Source: Streptomyces seoulensis (lineage in GTDB: Bacteria; Actinomycetota; Actinomycetes; Streptomycetales; Streptomycetaceae). Taken from it: DNA of 64,000 nt. The stretch lies in assembly GCF_022846655.1 (NCBI RefSeq), contig NZ_AP025667.1, positions 5,865,001 to 5,929,000 on the forward strand, written 5' to 3'. Positions 16,052-25,903 of this stretch are shown piece after piece. Within the stretch, counting starts at the first letter, position 1; every line of letters starts with the position of its first letter. The notes beneath the pieces were generated by a model, which ran no database searches, was not told the origin of the DNA, and saw only the letters and a program-made list of their open reading frames with translations. A program made the translations under genes and the position numbers.

Positions 16052-17382
16052 CCACCCAGATCTTCCAGGCGTCCACGCTGTACGGCGTGGCCACGCTGGC
16101 CGCCGCCCTGGACTCCGGCTGCTTCGCCCCCGCCGACCGGCGAATCCTGCTGGTCTGCAACAACGCGGCGACCCCGGAGACCACGCCCCCGCTGGACGAG
16201 ATGCCCGGCTTCGAGCGGCTGCGCGACCGCTTCGACGACGTGCTGTCGTACAACGAGACGATCCACCCCTTCCACCCCGGCGGCTGGCTGCCCCGCGTGG
16301 ACGACATGCCCCTGTGGCAGCGGTACCTGCGCCACGAGTGGGAACTGGGCAGTGCCGACGTCGAGTTGGCGGTCGAGTCGATCCAGGTCAACCCGTCGCT
16401 GGCGCTCGCCCAGATCTTCACCGGCGCCCCGGTCACGGTCTACGCCGACGGCCTGATGAGCTACGGCCCCACCCGCAACAAGATCGACCCGCTGGTCGGC
16501 ACCCGCGTGGACCGGCTGCTCCACCTCGACCTGGTGCCGGGCCTTCAGCCGCTGCTGCTCACCGAGTTCGGGGTCCCTGCCGAGATCGTGCCGTCGGCCG
16601 CCTTCACCAAGGTGCTGGCCGAACTCGCCTCCACGGGTGACGCGTTGCCCGCGATCGAGGAACCCGCACTGCTGCTGGGCCAGTACCTGTCCGCGCTGGA
16701 CATCCTCACCCCGGACGAGGAGGAGGCGCTGCACGTCCGGATGCTGCGCGGCGCGGTCGAACTGGGCCACACCCGCGTGGTGTTCAAGCCGCATCCCACC
16801 GCACCGGCCCGCTACGCGCGCAGCCTGGAGGAGGAGGCGGAGCGGCTCGGGGCCGACCTCACGGTGCTGGACACCCCGGTGCTGGCGGAGGTGCTGTACC
16901 AGCGGATGCGCCCGGCGCTGGTCGTCGGCTGCTTCTCCACCGCCCTGCTGACCGCCGCCACGCTGTACGGCCTGCCCGTGGCGCGGGTCGGCACCGGCAC
17001 CCTGCTGGAGCGGCTGGCCCCCTACGAGAACAGCAACCGGGTCCCGGTCACCGTGGTCGACGCGCTGCTGCCCGACCTGGGCGACCGGGCGGGGGTCACG
17101 GAGGGCCGGCGGGGGAGGGAGGTCGCCGAACTGGGCGAGCTGGTACGCGCGGTGGGCTTCGCCATGCAGCCGAAAATACTGCCCCGGCTGCGCGCCGAGG
17201 TCGAGGGCTTCCTCGCCCGGCACCTGGACCCGGCCACCCTGCGCTACTTCAAGCGCCGTCGGCTGACCGTGCTGGGGCTGCCCGGCGGGGTGCCCGCGCA
17301 GCTCGCGTTCATCCCGCGCAACGCCACCGTCCGCCGGGTGGCCCGCCGGGCGCGCGGCCTGCGCCGGGCAGCCCGCGGTTGA
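16048..17382 (+). CDS. Polysialyltransferase-like glycosyltransferase
   Basis: A 444-residue protein resembling the bacterial polysialyltransferase (POLYST/GT38) family, which uses CMP-sialate-type donors. The HP motif of that family is visible in VVFKPHPTAPARY and the following Ser/Thr motif in GCFSTALLTAATLYG, both in the second half. The N-terminus IFQASTLYGVATLAAALDSG is the first Rossmann strand. ATG 16048 overlaps the TGA of the GT2 gene. The C-terminus is strongly basic (many Arg), consistent with membrane-surface association. With the CMP-ulosonic synthetase encoded nearby, it is the best candidate for the KDN polymerising or linking transferase. Confidence 0.72.
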   Translation: MTTQIFQASTLYGVATLAAALDSGCFAPADRRILLVCNNAATPETTPPLDEMPGFERLRDRFDDVLSYNETIHPFHPGGWLPRVDDMPLWQRYLRHEWELGSADVELAVESIQVNPSLALAQIFTGAPVTVYADGLMSYGPTRNKIDPLVGTRVDRLLHLDLVPGLQPLLLTEFGVPAEIVPSAAFTKVLAELASTGDALPAIEEPALLLGQYLSALDILTPDEEEALHVRMLRGAVELGHTRVVFKPHPTAPARYARSLEEEAERLGADLTVLDTPVLAEVLYQRMRPALVVGCFSTALLTAATLYGLPVARVGTGTLLERLAPYENSNRVPVTVVDALLPDLGDRAGVTEGRRGREVAELGELVRAVGFAMQPKILPRLRAEVEGFLARHLDPATLRYFKRRRLTVLGLPGGVPAQLAFIPRNATVRRVARRARGLRRAARG

Positions 17383-17422
17383 ACCCCCTGTTGCCGACCG
17401 ACTCACGCCAAGGACTGCGCAC

Positions 17423-18535
17423 ATGACCGCCACGCCGCCGCTCGCCCCGGCCCCGCCCGCCGGCCTCTCCCAGCCGGTCGCCACCGGGACGCGGGGGCGG
17501 CTGCTCGCCCTGGACGGGCTCCGGCTCGTGGCCGCGCTGATGGTGTGCCTGTACCACTACGCCGGGCGCGGCGGCACGATCTCGGAGTCCTGGCACCAGA
17601 GCCCGTCCGAGGTCTTCCCCCGGCTCTCACAGGTGGCCCCGTACGGCTGTCTGGGCGTGCAGTTCTTCTTCGTGATCAGCGGCTTCGTCATCTGCATGAG
17701 CGGCTGGGGCCGCACGCTCGGCGACTTCTTCCGCTCCCGCGTGGCCCGGCTGTACCCCGCGTACTGGGTGGCGCTGGTGCTGGTGACCGGGGCGGCCTTC
17801 GTGCTGCCGGTCGTGGTGCACCCGGTGCGGGCGGACGAGTTCCTGGTCAACCTGACCATGCTCCAGCAGCCCATGGGCGCCTCACGGGTGCTGGGGGTGT
17901 GCTGGACGCTGTGGGCGGAGGTCCGGTTCTACGCGCTGTTCGCCCTGTTCGTGGTCTGGCGCGGGGCCACCTACCGGCGCGTGGTGCTGTTCGCCTGCCT
18001 CTGGACGCTGGCCGCCGCCATCTCCACCACCGCCGGGAACGCCCTCACCGACGCGCTGGTGATGCCGGAGTACGCGCCCTTCTTCATCGGCGGGCTCGCG
18101 CTCTACCTGGTCCACCGCTTCGGGAGCGGTCCGCTGCCGTGGGGCCTGGTGGCGATGTCCTGGCTGCTCGGACAGAGCGCGGCCGTGCGCGGGCTGTGGC
18201 ATCCGGGGGCACAGTCCGACTTCACCCGGCATCCCGAGGTGATCGTGCTGGTGGTCACGCTGGCCTTCGCCTCGGTGGCGGCCGTGGCGCTGGGGTGGAC
18301 CCGGTGGGCGTCCTGGCCCTGGCTGGTGACGGCGGGCGCGCTGACGTACCCGTTCTACCTGGTGCACGAGCACCTGGGCTGGTTCGCCGTCCGGGTGCTG
18401 CACCGGGGGCTGGGGCTCGCGCCCTGGCCGACGCTCGGGCTGACGGTGGCGGGGATGCTGGTGCTGGCGTGGCTGCTGCACCGGTTCGTGGAGAAGCCGT
18501 TCGGGCCCCGGCTGCGGCGGGCGCTCAAGAGTTGA
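17423..18535 (+). CDS. Acyltransferase 3 (OafA-type) membrane O-acyltransferase
   Basis: A 370-residue integral membrane protein with about ten hydrophobic segments. The N-terminal region LLALDGLRLVAALMVCLYHY contains the conserved Arg and the catalytic-type His of acyltransferase-3 proteins, and FFFVISGFVI and SRVARLYPAYW are hallmark motifs. It probably moves an acetyl group across the membrane to O-acetylate the surface glycopolymer built by its neighbours. ATG 17423 has AAGGA eight bases upstream and follows the transferase gene by 40 bases. It ends one base before the convergent TetR gene. Confidence 0.88.
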   Translation: MTATPPLAPAPPAGLSQPVATGTRGRLLALDGLRLVAALMVCLYHYAGRGGTISESWHQSPSEVFPRLSQVAPYGCLGVQFFFVISGFVICMSGWGRTLGDFFRSRVARLYPAYWVALVLVTGAAFVLPVVVHPVRADEFLVNLTMLQQPMGASRVLGVCWTLWAEVRFYALFALFVVWRGATYRRVVLFACLWTLAAAISTTAGNALTDALVMPEYAPFFIGGLALYLVHRFGSGPLPWGLVAMSWLLGQSAAVRGLWHPGAQSDFTRHPEVIVLVVTLAFASVAAVALGWTRWASWPWLVTAGALTYPFYLVHEHLGWFAVRVLHRGLGLAPWPTLGLTVAGMLVLAWLLHRFVEKPFGPRLRRALKS

Positions 18536-18536
18536 G

Positions 18537-19187
18537 CTACCGGATGCCGTACGCGGCCTCGATCCCGGCCACGATCAGCTTCAGACCGTCCTCGAACTGC
18601 TCGTCGTAGCCGTCGAAGAGCAGCTTCCCGGCCTCGGCCGCGAGCGGGAACTCGGCCAGGCGGCGGGCCCGTTCCTCCACGTCGTACCCCTCGCGCCGCT
18701 CCCCCGGCAGCGGCCGTACGCCCTGCTCCTCGGTGACGAAGCCGATCGTGTACATGTTCGCCGTGCGCATCGCCTGCACGGCCTGGGCCAGGGTGAAGCC
18801 GGCGCCGGTGAGGACGCGCAGGTGGGACTCCATCGCGGGGGCGTGCTCGGTGCCGGTGAAGCGGGAGCCGCTGAAGACCTTGGCTCCGTCGCGGTAGCCG
18901 GTCAGCGCGGCGCGCAGACCCCGGCAGGCCGCCAGCAGCCGTTCCTGCCAGGTGTCGGCGGGGTCGAGCACCGCGCCGGCCGTCATCCGGCGGTACATCT
19001 CGGTCGCCATCTCGTCCAGCAGCGCCTGCTTGTCCTTGAAGTGCCAGTACAGCGCGGGCGCCTTGACGTCCAGCTCCCTGGCGATGGCGCGCAGGGTCAG
19101 CCCGTCCAGGCCGGTCTCGTTCAGCAGCCGCAGCGCGGTGTCCGCGACCCGGCGGCGGTCCAGGGGGGCGCGTCGTTCCGTACTCAC
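18537..19187 (-). CDS. TetR-family repressor of the adjacent monooxygenase
   Basis: A 216-residue regulator. The helix-turn-helix covers about residues 29-52 (LTLRAIARELDVKAPALYWHF), and the rest matches the TetR C-terminal domain typical of TetR class proteins (TetR_C_1). It is transcribed divergently from a flavin monooxygenase gene. Two matching CTTAAC-n3-GTTAAG palindromes lie in the 71-base gap, so autoregulation and repression of the monooxygenase are likely. The start is GTG 19187, ten bases from the first operator. The inducing ligand is unknown; by analogy it may be a substrate of the oxygenase. Confidence 0.9.
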   Translation of the reverse strand: MSTERRAPLDRRRVADTALRLLNETGLDGLTLRAIARELDVKAPALYWHFKDKQALLDEMATEMYRRMTAGAVLDPADTWQERLLAACRGLRAALTGYRDGAKVFSGSRFTGTEHAPAMESHLRVLTGAGFTLAQAVQAMRTANMYTIGFVTEEQGVRPLPGERREGYDVEERARRLAEFPLAAEAGKLLFDGYDEQFEDGLKLIVAGIEAAYGIR

Positions 19188-19196
19188 GCTTGACAG

Positions 19197-19211
19197 CTTA
19201 ACAACGTTAAG
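19197..19211. promoter_or_regulatory. TetR operator, copy 1 (CTTAACAACGTTAAG)
   Basis: A perfect 6+3+6 palindrome ten bases upstream of the tetR start. Together with copy 2 it is the probable binding site of the repressor encoded at 18537-19187; at this position it would block the tetR promoter. Confidence 0.8.
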
Positions 19212-19233
19212 GGCAGTCTCATGAGCGACGGCA

Positions 19234-19248
19234 CTTAACGGCGTTAAG
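19234..19248. promoter_or_regulatory. TetR operator, copy 2 (CTTAACGGCGTTAAG)
   Basis: The same 6+3+6 palindrome, centred 37 bases from copy 1. Its right arm (GTTAAG) runs into the AAGGAGAG ribosome binding site of the monooxygenase, so a bound repressor would sit next to or over the transcription start. Confidence 0.8.
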
Positions 19249-19258
19249 GAGAGATGCC

Positions 19259-20635
19259 ATGAATGCCCCGATGGATGTGGATGTGCTGGTGGTGGGGGCC
19301 GGTCCGACCGGGCTGACCCTCGGGGCGGACCTCGCCCGGCGCGGGGTGGCGGCGCTGGTGGTGGAGCGGGCGGACACCCTGTTCCCCGGCTCGCGCGGCA
19401 AGGGCATCCAGCCGCGCACCCAGGAGGTCTTCCACGACCTCGGCGTGCTCGACGCGATCCGCGCGGCCGGTGGCCCGTACCCGCCCCGGATGCTCTGGCG
19501 GGACGGTGAACAGGCCGGTGTCCGCCCGATGTTCGAGCCGGTGGAGCCGACCGAGGGCGCCCCGTACACCGACCCGCTGATGGTCGCCCAGTGGCGCACC
19601 CAGGAGGTACTGCACGCCCGGCTGACCGAGCTGGGCGGCCGGGTCGCCTTCGGCCGCGAGCTGACCGGGCTGGAGCAGGGCGCCGAGGGCGTGACGGCGC
19701 GGTTCGCGGACGGTACGACGCTGCGCGCGCGGTACGTGGTGGCGGCCGACGGGGGCCGCTCGGCGGTGCGGCGCGCGGTGGGCGTCGGCATGACCGGGGA
19801 GACGGTCGACCCGAGCCCGTTCCTGGTCGCGGACGTGCGGGTGCGCGGGCTCGGCCGGGAGTACTGGCACACGTTCCCCGGCGAGGACGGCACCGGTCTG
19901 ATGCTGTGCCCGCTGGCCGGTACGGACGACTTCCAGTTGGCCGCGCGCCTGCCCGAGGGCGGGACCGCGGACCTGTCCCTGGAGGGCCTGCGCAAGCTGG
20001 TCGGCGCGTACACCCACCTCGACCCGGAGGACGTCACCGAGGTGCGCTGGGCGTCGGAGTTCCGGCCGAGGGCGGCGCTCGCGGACCGGTTCCGGGTGGG
20101 GCGGGTGTTCCTCGCCGGGGACGCGGCCCACGTCCACTCCCCGGCGGGCGGGCAGGGACTGAACACCAGCGTCCAGGACGCCTACAACCTGGGCTGGAAG
20201 CTGGGCGCGGTGCTGCGCGACGGCGCCCCGGACGCCCTGCTCGACACCTACGAGGAGGAGCGCCGCGCCAACGCCGCCGCCATGCTGGACCTCTCCACGG
20301 GGGTGCACCGGGGCGAGGTCCAGCGGGGAAAGGCGACGGTCCAACTCGACCTGGGATATCGGGAGTCGACCCTGAGCGAGGACACCCGGCCGGAGCCTAC
20401 GGAGATACGCGCGGGCGACCGCGCCCCGGACGGCACGGTGGACGGCGTCCGCCTCTTCGACGCCTTCCGGGGCCCGCACTGGACCCTGCTGGGCGCCGAA
20501 CTCCCCGGCACACGCTCCCTGCCCGCCGCGTACGGCCCCGGCATCTTCCTGATCCGCCCCGACGGCTACGTCGGCTGGGCGGGCGACTCGGCCGAGGGAC
20601 TCGGTGAATACGCCCGCCGTGTCGGCCTGGGCTGA
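19259..20635 (+). CDS. FAD-dependent aromatic monooxygenase (PHBH/TetX-like)
   Basis: A 458-residue flavoprotein hydroxylase. The FAD-binding GxGxxG motif (VVGAGPTGLTLGADL) is at residues 11-25, the DG motif is in VVAADGGRSAVRR and the GD motif in FLAGDAAHVHSPAGGQGLN near residue 287. The C-terminal ~60 residues are the thioredoxin-like tail seen in polyketide or drug-modifying hydroxylases. It likely hydroxylates an aromatic compound using NAD(P)H and O2, either self-made or toxic. Control by the divergent TetR through two operators suggests inducible detoxification. The RBS AAGGAGAG overlaps the second operator. A role in antibiotic inactivation is plausible but unproven. Confidence 0.88.
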   Translation: MNAPMDVDVLVVGAGPTGLTLGADLARRGVAALVVERADTLFPGSRGKGIQPRTQEVFHDLGVLDAIRAAGGPYPPRMLWRDGEQAGVRPMFEPVEPTEGAPYTDPLMVAQWRTQEVLHARLTELGGRVAFGRELTGLEQGAEGVTARFADGTTLRARYVVAADGGRSAVRRAVGVGMTGETVDPSPFLVADVRVRGLGREYWHTFPGEDGTGLMLCPLAGTDDFQLAARLPEGGTADLSLEGLRKLVGAYTHLDPEDVTEVRWASEFRPRAALADRFRVGRVFLAGDAAHVHSPAGGQGLNTSVQDAYNLGWKLGAVLRDGAPDALLDTYEEERRANAAAMLDLSTGVHRGEVQRGKATVQLDLGYRESTLSEDTRPEPTEIRAGDRAPDGTVDGVRLFDAFRGPHWTLLGAELPGTRSLPAAYGPGIFLIRPDGYVGWAGDSAEGLGEYARRVGLG

Positions 20636-20636
20636 A

Positions 20637-21290
20637 CTAGCCCGCGGCCAGCGACAGCTTCACCGCGAAGCCGAGGAAGAGCACCCCGGCCGCCGAGGTG
20701 GCCGTCGCCGAGAGCCGCCTGCGGCGGCGGAACGCGGCGGCCAGGCGGGTACCGCTGAAGATCAGGGCGGTGAGGTACAAGAAGCTGGCGGCCTGGGCGA
20801 AGGCGCCGAGGACGATGAAGGACAGCGCGGGATAGGCGTAGGCCGGGTCCACGAACTGGACGAAGAAGGCCACGAAGAACAGGATCGCCTTGGGGTTGAA
20901 CAGGCTGACCACCAGGGCACGCCGGAACGGCCGCTCGGCCTCCGGCTCCTCCTCGGCGGCGGCCTCGGCCACCACCGGCGAGCGCCGGGTGCGCCACATC
21001 TGCCAGGCGGCCCGCAGCATCCCGATCGCCAGCCAGGTCAGATAACCGGCCCCGGCGTACTTCACGATCCCGAACAGCACGGCGTTGGCCTGGAGCAGCG
21101 AGGCCACCCCGGCCGCGGACAACGTCATCAGCACGGTGTCCCCGCACCACACCCCGGCGGCCGCCGTGTACCCCGGCCTGATGCCCTTCCGGGCGGCGAC
21201 GGACAGCACGTACAGGGAGTTTGGCCCCGGCAACAACACGATGAGCACGAGTCCCGCGAGGTAGGCGGGTAGATCGATGACGCCGAACAT
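20637..21290 (-). CDS. LysE/LeuE-family amino acid exporter
   Basis: A 217-residue inner-membrane protein with five to six hydrophobic segments. The N-terminal VLIVLLPGPNSLYVLSVAARKGIRPG is the characteristic LysE/RhtB motif (PGPN), and SLFNPKAILFFVAFFVQFV is the second family motif. It exports a neutral or basic amino acid or a related metabolite; leucine-type export (LeuE) is possible. The central cytoplasmic loop (about residues 100-125) is Glu/Ala-rich. The gene ends one base from the convergent monooxygenase gene, so the two have no space for a terminator hairpin. Confidence 0.9.
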   Translation of the reverse strand: MFGVIDLPAYLAGLVLIVLLPGPNSLYVLSVAARKGIRPGYTAAAGVWCGDTVLMTLSAAGVASLLQANAVLFGIVKYAGAGYLTWLAIGMLRAAWQMWRTRRSPVVAEAAAEEEPEAERPFRRALVVSLFNPKAILFFVAFFVQFVDPAYAYPALSFIVLGAFAQAASFLYLTALIFSGTRLAAAFRRRRRLSATATSAAGVLFLGFAVKLSLAAG

Positions 21291-21323
21291 GAGAGCGAGT
21301 GTCGCACGGAGTCGCCGGAGGGT

Positions 21324-22904
<1,581 letters not shown>

Positions 22905-22985
22905 CGCCGCCTCCGGGAGGAGTTCGCTTCCCTCCCACGATGCCCTCTTGTTCAGCGGCGGGCGCGCGGGGGAAGCATCCCCGGC

Positions 22986-23786
22986 ATGAGGATTCCGGGG
23001 AGAACCGCCGCCCTGCTCGCCTCGGCCGCCGCCCTCGCCGTGGCGCTCGGGGGATGCAAGCCGCCTCCCGAGGGGGCCGACGGGAAGCCGCGCTACCCCG
23101 TCCACTTCGACACGCCGTCCACCGGCCCGCACACCCCGGCGCCCGCCACGGGCACGCGCGCGCTGTTCTCACGCGGGGACAGCGGGACGGGGGTGCGGGA
23201 GCTGCAGGCCCGGCTGCGTCAGGTGCAGTGGCTGTACGACGGGCCGACCGGGGAGTACGACGACCTCACCGAGAAGGCCGTCAGCGGGTTCCAGGGCAAG
23301 CGCGGGCTGCCGAGGACCGGGCGGACGGACACCGTCACCTGGCAGCGGCTGCTGGCGATGACGCACCGGCCGGGCAGGTGGGAGCTGTATCTGATGGGCG
23401 GCCAGCCCGCCGCCGCGCCCGACCCGCGCTGTCTGACCGGCCGCGTCCTGTGCGTGAGCAAGTCCAGCCGCACCCTGCGCTGGATGATCGACGGCCGTAC
23501 GCTCACCACCGTCTCGGTCCGCTTCGGCTCGCAGTACACCCCCACCCGCGAGGGTGTGTTCAGCATCTACTGGAAGTCCCGGCACCATGTGTCGACGCTC
23601 TACGACTCCCCGATGCCGTACGCCATGTTCTTCAGCGGCGGCCAGGCGATCCACTACTCGTACGACTTCGCGGCGCGCGGCTACGCGGGCGGTTCGCACG
23701 GCTGCGTGAACGTCCGGGACGAGACGGCGATCGCGGCGCTCTTCGCCCAGGTACGCAACGGCGACCGGGTCGTGGTGTACCGCTGA
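22986..23786 (+). CDS. L,D-transpeptidase lipoprotein with peptidoglycan-binding domain
   Basis: A 266-residue exported enzyme that forms 3-3 peptidoglycan cross-links or modifies the wall. The signal peptide ends in the lipobox ALGGC (Cys at about residue 24). A PG_binding_1 domain follows ([15 protein letters not shown] ... GFQGKRGLP). The YkuD catalytic domain contains the conserved HYSYDF stretch and the nucleophile motif [11 protein letters not shown] with Cys240. ATG 22986 is chosen for the signal peptide; no good ribosome binding site is evident, and AAGCAT seven bases upstream could be a -10. It is followed by a strong terminator. Confidence 0.92.
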   Translation: MRIPGRTAALLASAAALAVALGGCKPPPEGADGKPRYPVHFDTPSTGPHTPAPATGTRALFSRGDSGTGVRELQARLRQVQWLYDGPTGEYDDLTEKAVSGFQGKRGLPRTGRTDTVTWQRLLAMTHRPGRWELYLMGGQPAAAPDPRCLTGRVLCVSKSSRTLRWMIDGRTLTTVSVRFGSQYTPTREGVFSIYWKSRHHVSTLYDSPMPYAMFFSGGQAIHYSYDFAARGYAGGSHGCVNVRDETAIAALFAQVRNGDRVVVYR

Positions 23787-23794
23787 CGAGGGAG

Positions 23795-23833
23795 GGCGCG
23801 GGCGGGACCGGGGGAACGTGTCCCGCCCGCGCC
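23795..23833. terminator. Strong bidirectional terminator
   Basis: A perfect 14-bp stem (23795-23808 with 23820-23833) around an 11-base loop lies between the L,D-transpeptidase stop and the end of the convergent anti-sigma gene. Confidence 0.8.
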
Positions 23834-23870
23834 GTGTGCACGAGCCTTGAGGTACGGGGGGAACCCCGGC

Positions 23871-24980
23871 TCAGTGCGACGGCCGATGACCAGTCGGCTC
23901 ACTCAGTACTGCGCCGCCGGCTCCAGAAACGTCACACCTTTCCGAAACAAATTTTCGGAAGTGACAAAGTCGCAGGTCAGAGGGGATCTGACGAACCGAG
24001 GGAAGGTTCAGGTGGGTCCGGGGGCGCAGCACGTGACCGCCGTCGCCGCCCCGGCCGCCGTCGCCGCTCCGGCCGTCGTCCTGACCGCCGTCGCCCTGAC
24101 CGCCGTCGTGCCGGCCCTCGCCCCGCGAGTCGCCCTTGCCGCCGCCGATCCCGCTGTCCGCACCCCGGTGGTCACGGTCTCGTACGTGACCGGAGGCGTC
24201 CGCCTCGACCGCCGCGAGCACGGCCCGGCAGTACGCCTTGACCCGCGTCGGGCCACCCGCCAGGCCCTCCAGGGCCCGCCTGTTCCCGGGCTCCGGTTCG
24301 CGTCCGCCCCGCAGGTCACGGCAGGCCAGCGTGGCCGCCCACCAGCGGGTGCCGGGCCGGCGGGAGGGCTCGCCGGGACCGGGCCGGTCCGCGCGGGCGG
24401 TGCCCTCGTCCGTGTCCCCGCCTCCGGCCTCGGCACGGGAGTCGTCCGGGGCCGGTGCGCGGGGAGTCACGTCCGGGGTGTCCGTGGTGCCCGGCGAGGG
24501 CGCCGGGGACGACGGGTCACCGGGCCGGGCCGGGGTCGCGGCGGCGGAGACGGAGGCGCCGGGCCGGGGGGTGCCGTGGCGGAACGGGCCGGGCAGCACC
24601 CCGCTGCCCGCGGCCACCGCGACCCCGCCCAGCGTGCCGGCGGCCAGCGCGGCGGCGAGTCCCAGCCGGACCGGGCGGCCCCAGCGGGAGCGGCGGGCCG
24701 GGGCGGGGGCGCCGATACGGATCACACCGGCGTCGGCGCCGTAGCCGTACGCCTTCTCGGCGGGGACGGACACGCGCGCCTCCCGGAAGGCGGCCAATGC
24801 GGCCTTCTCGCCGGGGAGTTCACCGAAAGCGGGCGCCGCCTGGGCGGCCAGGGTGCCGAGCAGTCCCGCGAGCCGGTCCGCCCGGAGCCGGGCGTCGGCG
24901 TCGACGGCTTCCAACGGCTCACCGCGCAGCAGACGTTCCGACGCCTCGCCGTCCAGCCACTTGTCGTGCTCGTCGGCCAT
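23871..24980 (-). CDS. Membrane-anchored anti-sigma factor (putative)
   Basis: A 369-residue protein with an N-terminal cytoplasmic segment (MADEHDKWLDGEASERLL, then Leu-rich helices) and a single hydrophobic stretch at about residues 107-125. Beyond it lies a long Pro/Asp/Gly-rich part with a short folded-looking core (GTRWWAATLACRDLRGG). ATG 24980 overlaps the TGA of the sigma gene (TGATG), with AAGGA upstream. Position and topology fit a regulator of the upstream ECF sigma factor, although no zinc-finger (HxxxCxxC) anti-sigma motif is visible. The last ~45 residues after a Gly/Asp-rich tract are atypical, and the DNA there has an AT-rich hairpin at about 23939-23960, so the true C-terminus may be shorter or frameshifted. 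Confidence 0.7.
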   Translation of the reverse strand: MADEHDKWLDGEASERLLRGEPLEAVDADARLRADRLAGLLGTLAAQAAPAFGELPGEKAALAAFREARVSVPAEKAYGYGADAGVIRIGAPAPARRSRWGRPVRLGLAAALAAGTLGGVAVAAGSGVLPGPFRHGTPRPGASVSAAATPARPGDPSSPAPSPGTTDTPDVTPRAPAPDDSRAEAGGGDTDEGTARADRPGPGEPSRRPGTRWWAATLACRDLRGGREPEPGNRRALEGLAGGPTRVKAYCRAVLAAVEADASGHVRDRDHRGADSGIGGGKGDSRGEGRHDGGQGDGGQDDGRSGDGGRGGDGGHVLRPRTHLNLPSVRQIPSDLRLCHFRKFVSERCDVSGAGGAVLSEPTGHRPSH

Positions 24981-25642
24981 CACATGTCCTTCTGCGTCCG
25001 CGTACGCGTATGCGTCACACTCACGGACCTCACCGCGCCACCGCGCGGCGTTCGCTGAGGCGGGAGCGCGTCGAGCCCTCCCGCCGATTCCTGGTCGGCG
25101 CCGAGCAGTTCGGCGAGCCGCTTCAGACCCCGGTGCGCGGCGGTGCGGACGGCGCCCGCGCGCTTGCCGAGCGTCTCGGCGGCGGTCTTGGCGTCCAGCC
25201 CGACCACCACGCGCAGCACGACGGCCTCGGCCTGGTCCTGCGGGAGCCGGGCGATGAGCGAGAGGGTGCCGTCGGTGCTCAGGGCCTCCATGGCCTCACC
25301 GGCGGTGTCCGACTCGGCCGCCCGGCCGGTCAGTTCGGTCTCGTCGCCGCCTATCAGGGGGCGGCGGCCGCGCATGCGTATGTGGTCCAGGGCGCGGTTG
25401 CGGGCTATCCGCGCGGCCCAGCCCCGGAACCGGTCGGCGTCGCCGTCGAACCGGTCGAGGTCGCGCGCGATCTGCAGCCACGCCTCGGACGTGACGTCCT
25501 CGGCGTCCAAGTCACCGACCAGCGTGCGTACATAGCCGAGCATGCGTGGATGCACCGCGCGGTACACCGTGCGGAACGCGGTCTCGTCCCCCGCCTGGGC
25601 CGCGCGCACCGCGGCCGTCAACTCCGCGTCGTCCCCCTGCAC
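24980..25642 (-). CDS. ECF-type RNA polymerase sigma factor
   Basis: A 220-residue group 4 sigma factor. Region 2 is at about residues 20-90 (YRAVHPRMLGYVRTLVGDLDAEDVTSEAWLQI, then FRGWAARIARNRALDHIR), and region 4 at about 140-190 (LPQDQAEAVVLRVVVGLDAKTAAETLG). The last 35 residues are a basic, Thr/Arg-rich tail. The start is placed at GTG 25642 with GGGAG just upstream; the longer frame to 25876 has no family similarity. It is coupled to the putative anti-sigma gene. The long upstream gap (25643-25903) holds its promoter. The target regulon cannot be seen here. Confidence 0.9.
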   Translation of the reverse strand: MQGDDAELTAAVRAAQAGDETAFRTVYRAVHPRMLGYVRTLVGDLDAEDVTSEAWLQIARDLDRFDGDADRFRGWAARIARNRALDHIRMRGRRPLIGGDETELTGRAAESDTAGEAMEALSTDGTLSLIARLPQDQAEAVVLRVVVGLDAKTAAETLGKRAGAVRTAAHRGLKRLAELLGADQESAGGLDALPPQRTPRGGAVRSVSVTHTRTRTQKDM

Positions 25643-25814
25643 CGCACTCCCTTTACGCCCGTCCTCGGTCGGCGCGAAAGGCACGTTACGGCCTGAAACC
25701 GCTGCTCGTCCATGTCTGTGGAAGATGCAACTGACTCGTGACACGGCCCAGGTGTGACACATGACGCGCCCACGGCGCAGAACAAGACACGGACCGCCCA
25801 GCGGCCCGCGACGC

Positions 25815-25858
25815 GACGGCCGGGGTCTCTCCTGTGGGGGGTGGCGGCCCCGGCCGTC
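25815..25858 (-). terminator. Inverted repeat upstream of the sigma gene
   Basis: A perfect 11-bp stem (GACGGCCGGGG at 25815-25825 with its complement at 25848-25858) lies 46 bases past the stop of the preceding minus-strand gene, so it is likely that gene's terminator. I see nothing else definite in the 260-base gap. Confidence 0.6.
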
Positions 25859-25903
25859 GCCTCGGCTGAGCGCCACGGATGAAGGGGACGCGCGGCCCGG
25901 CCG

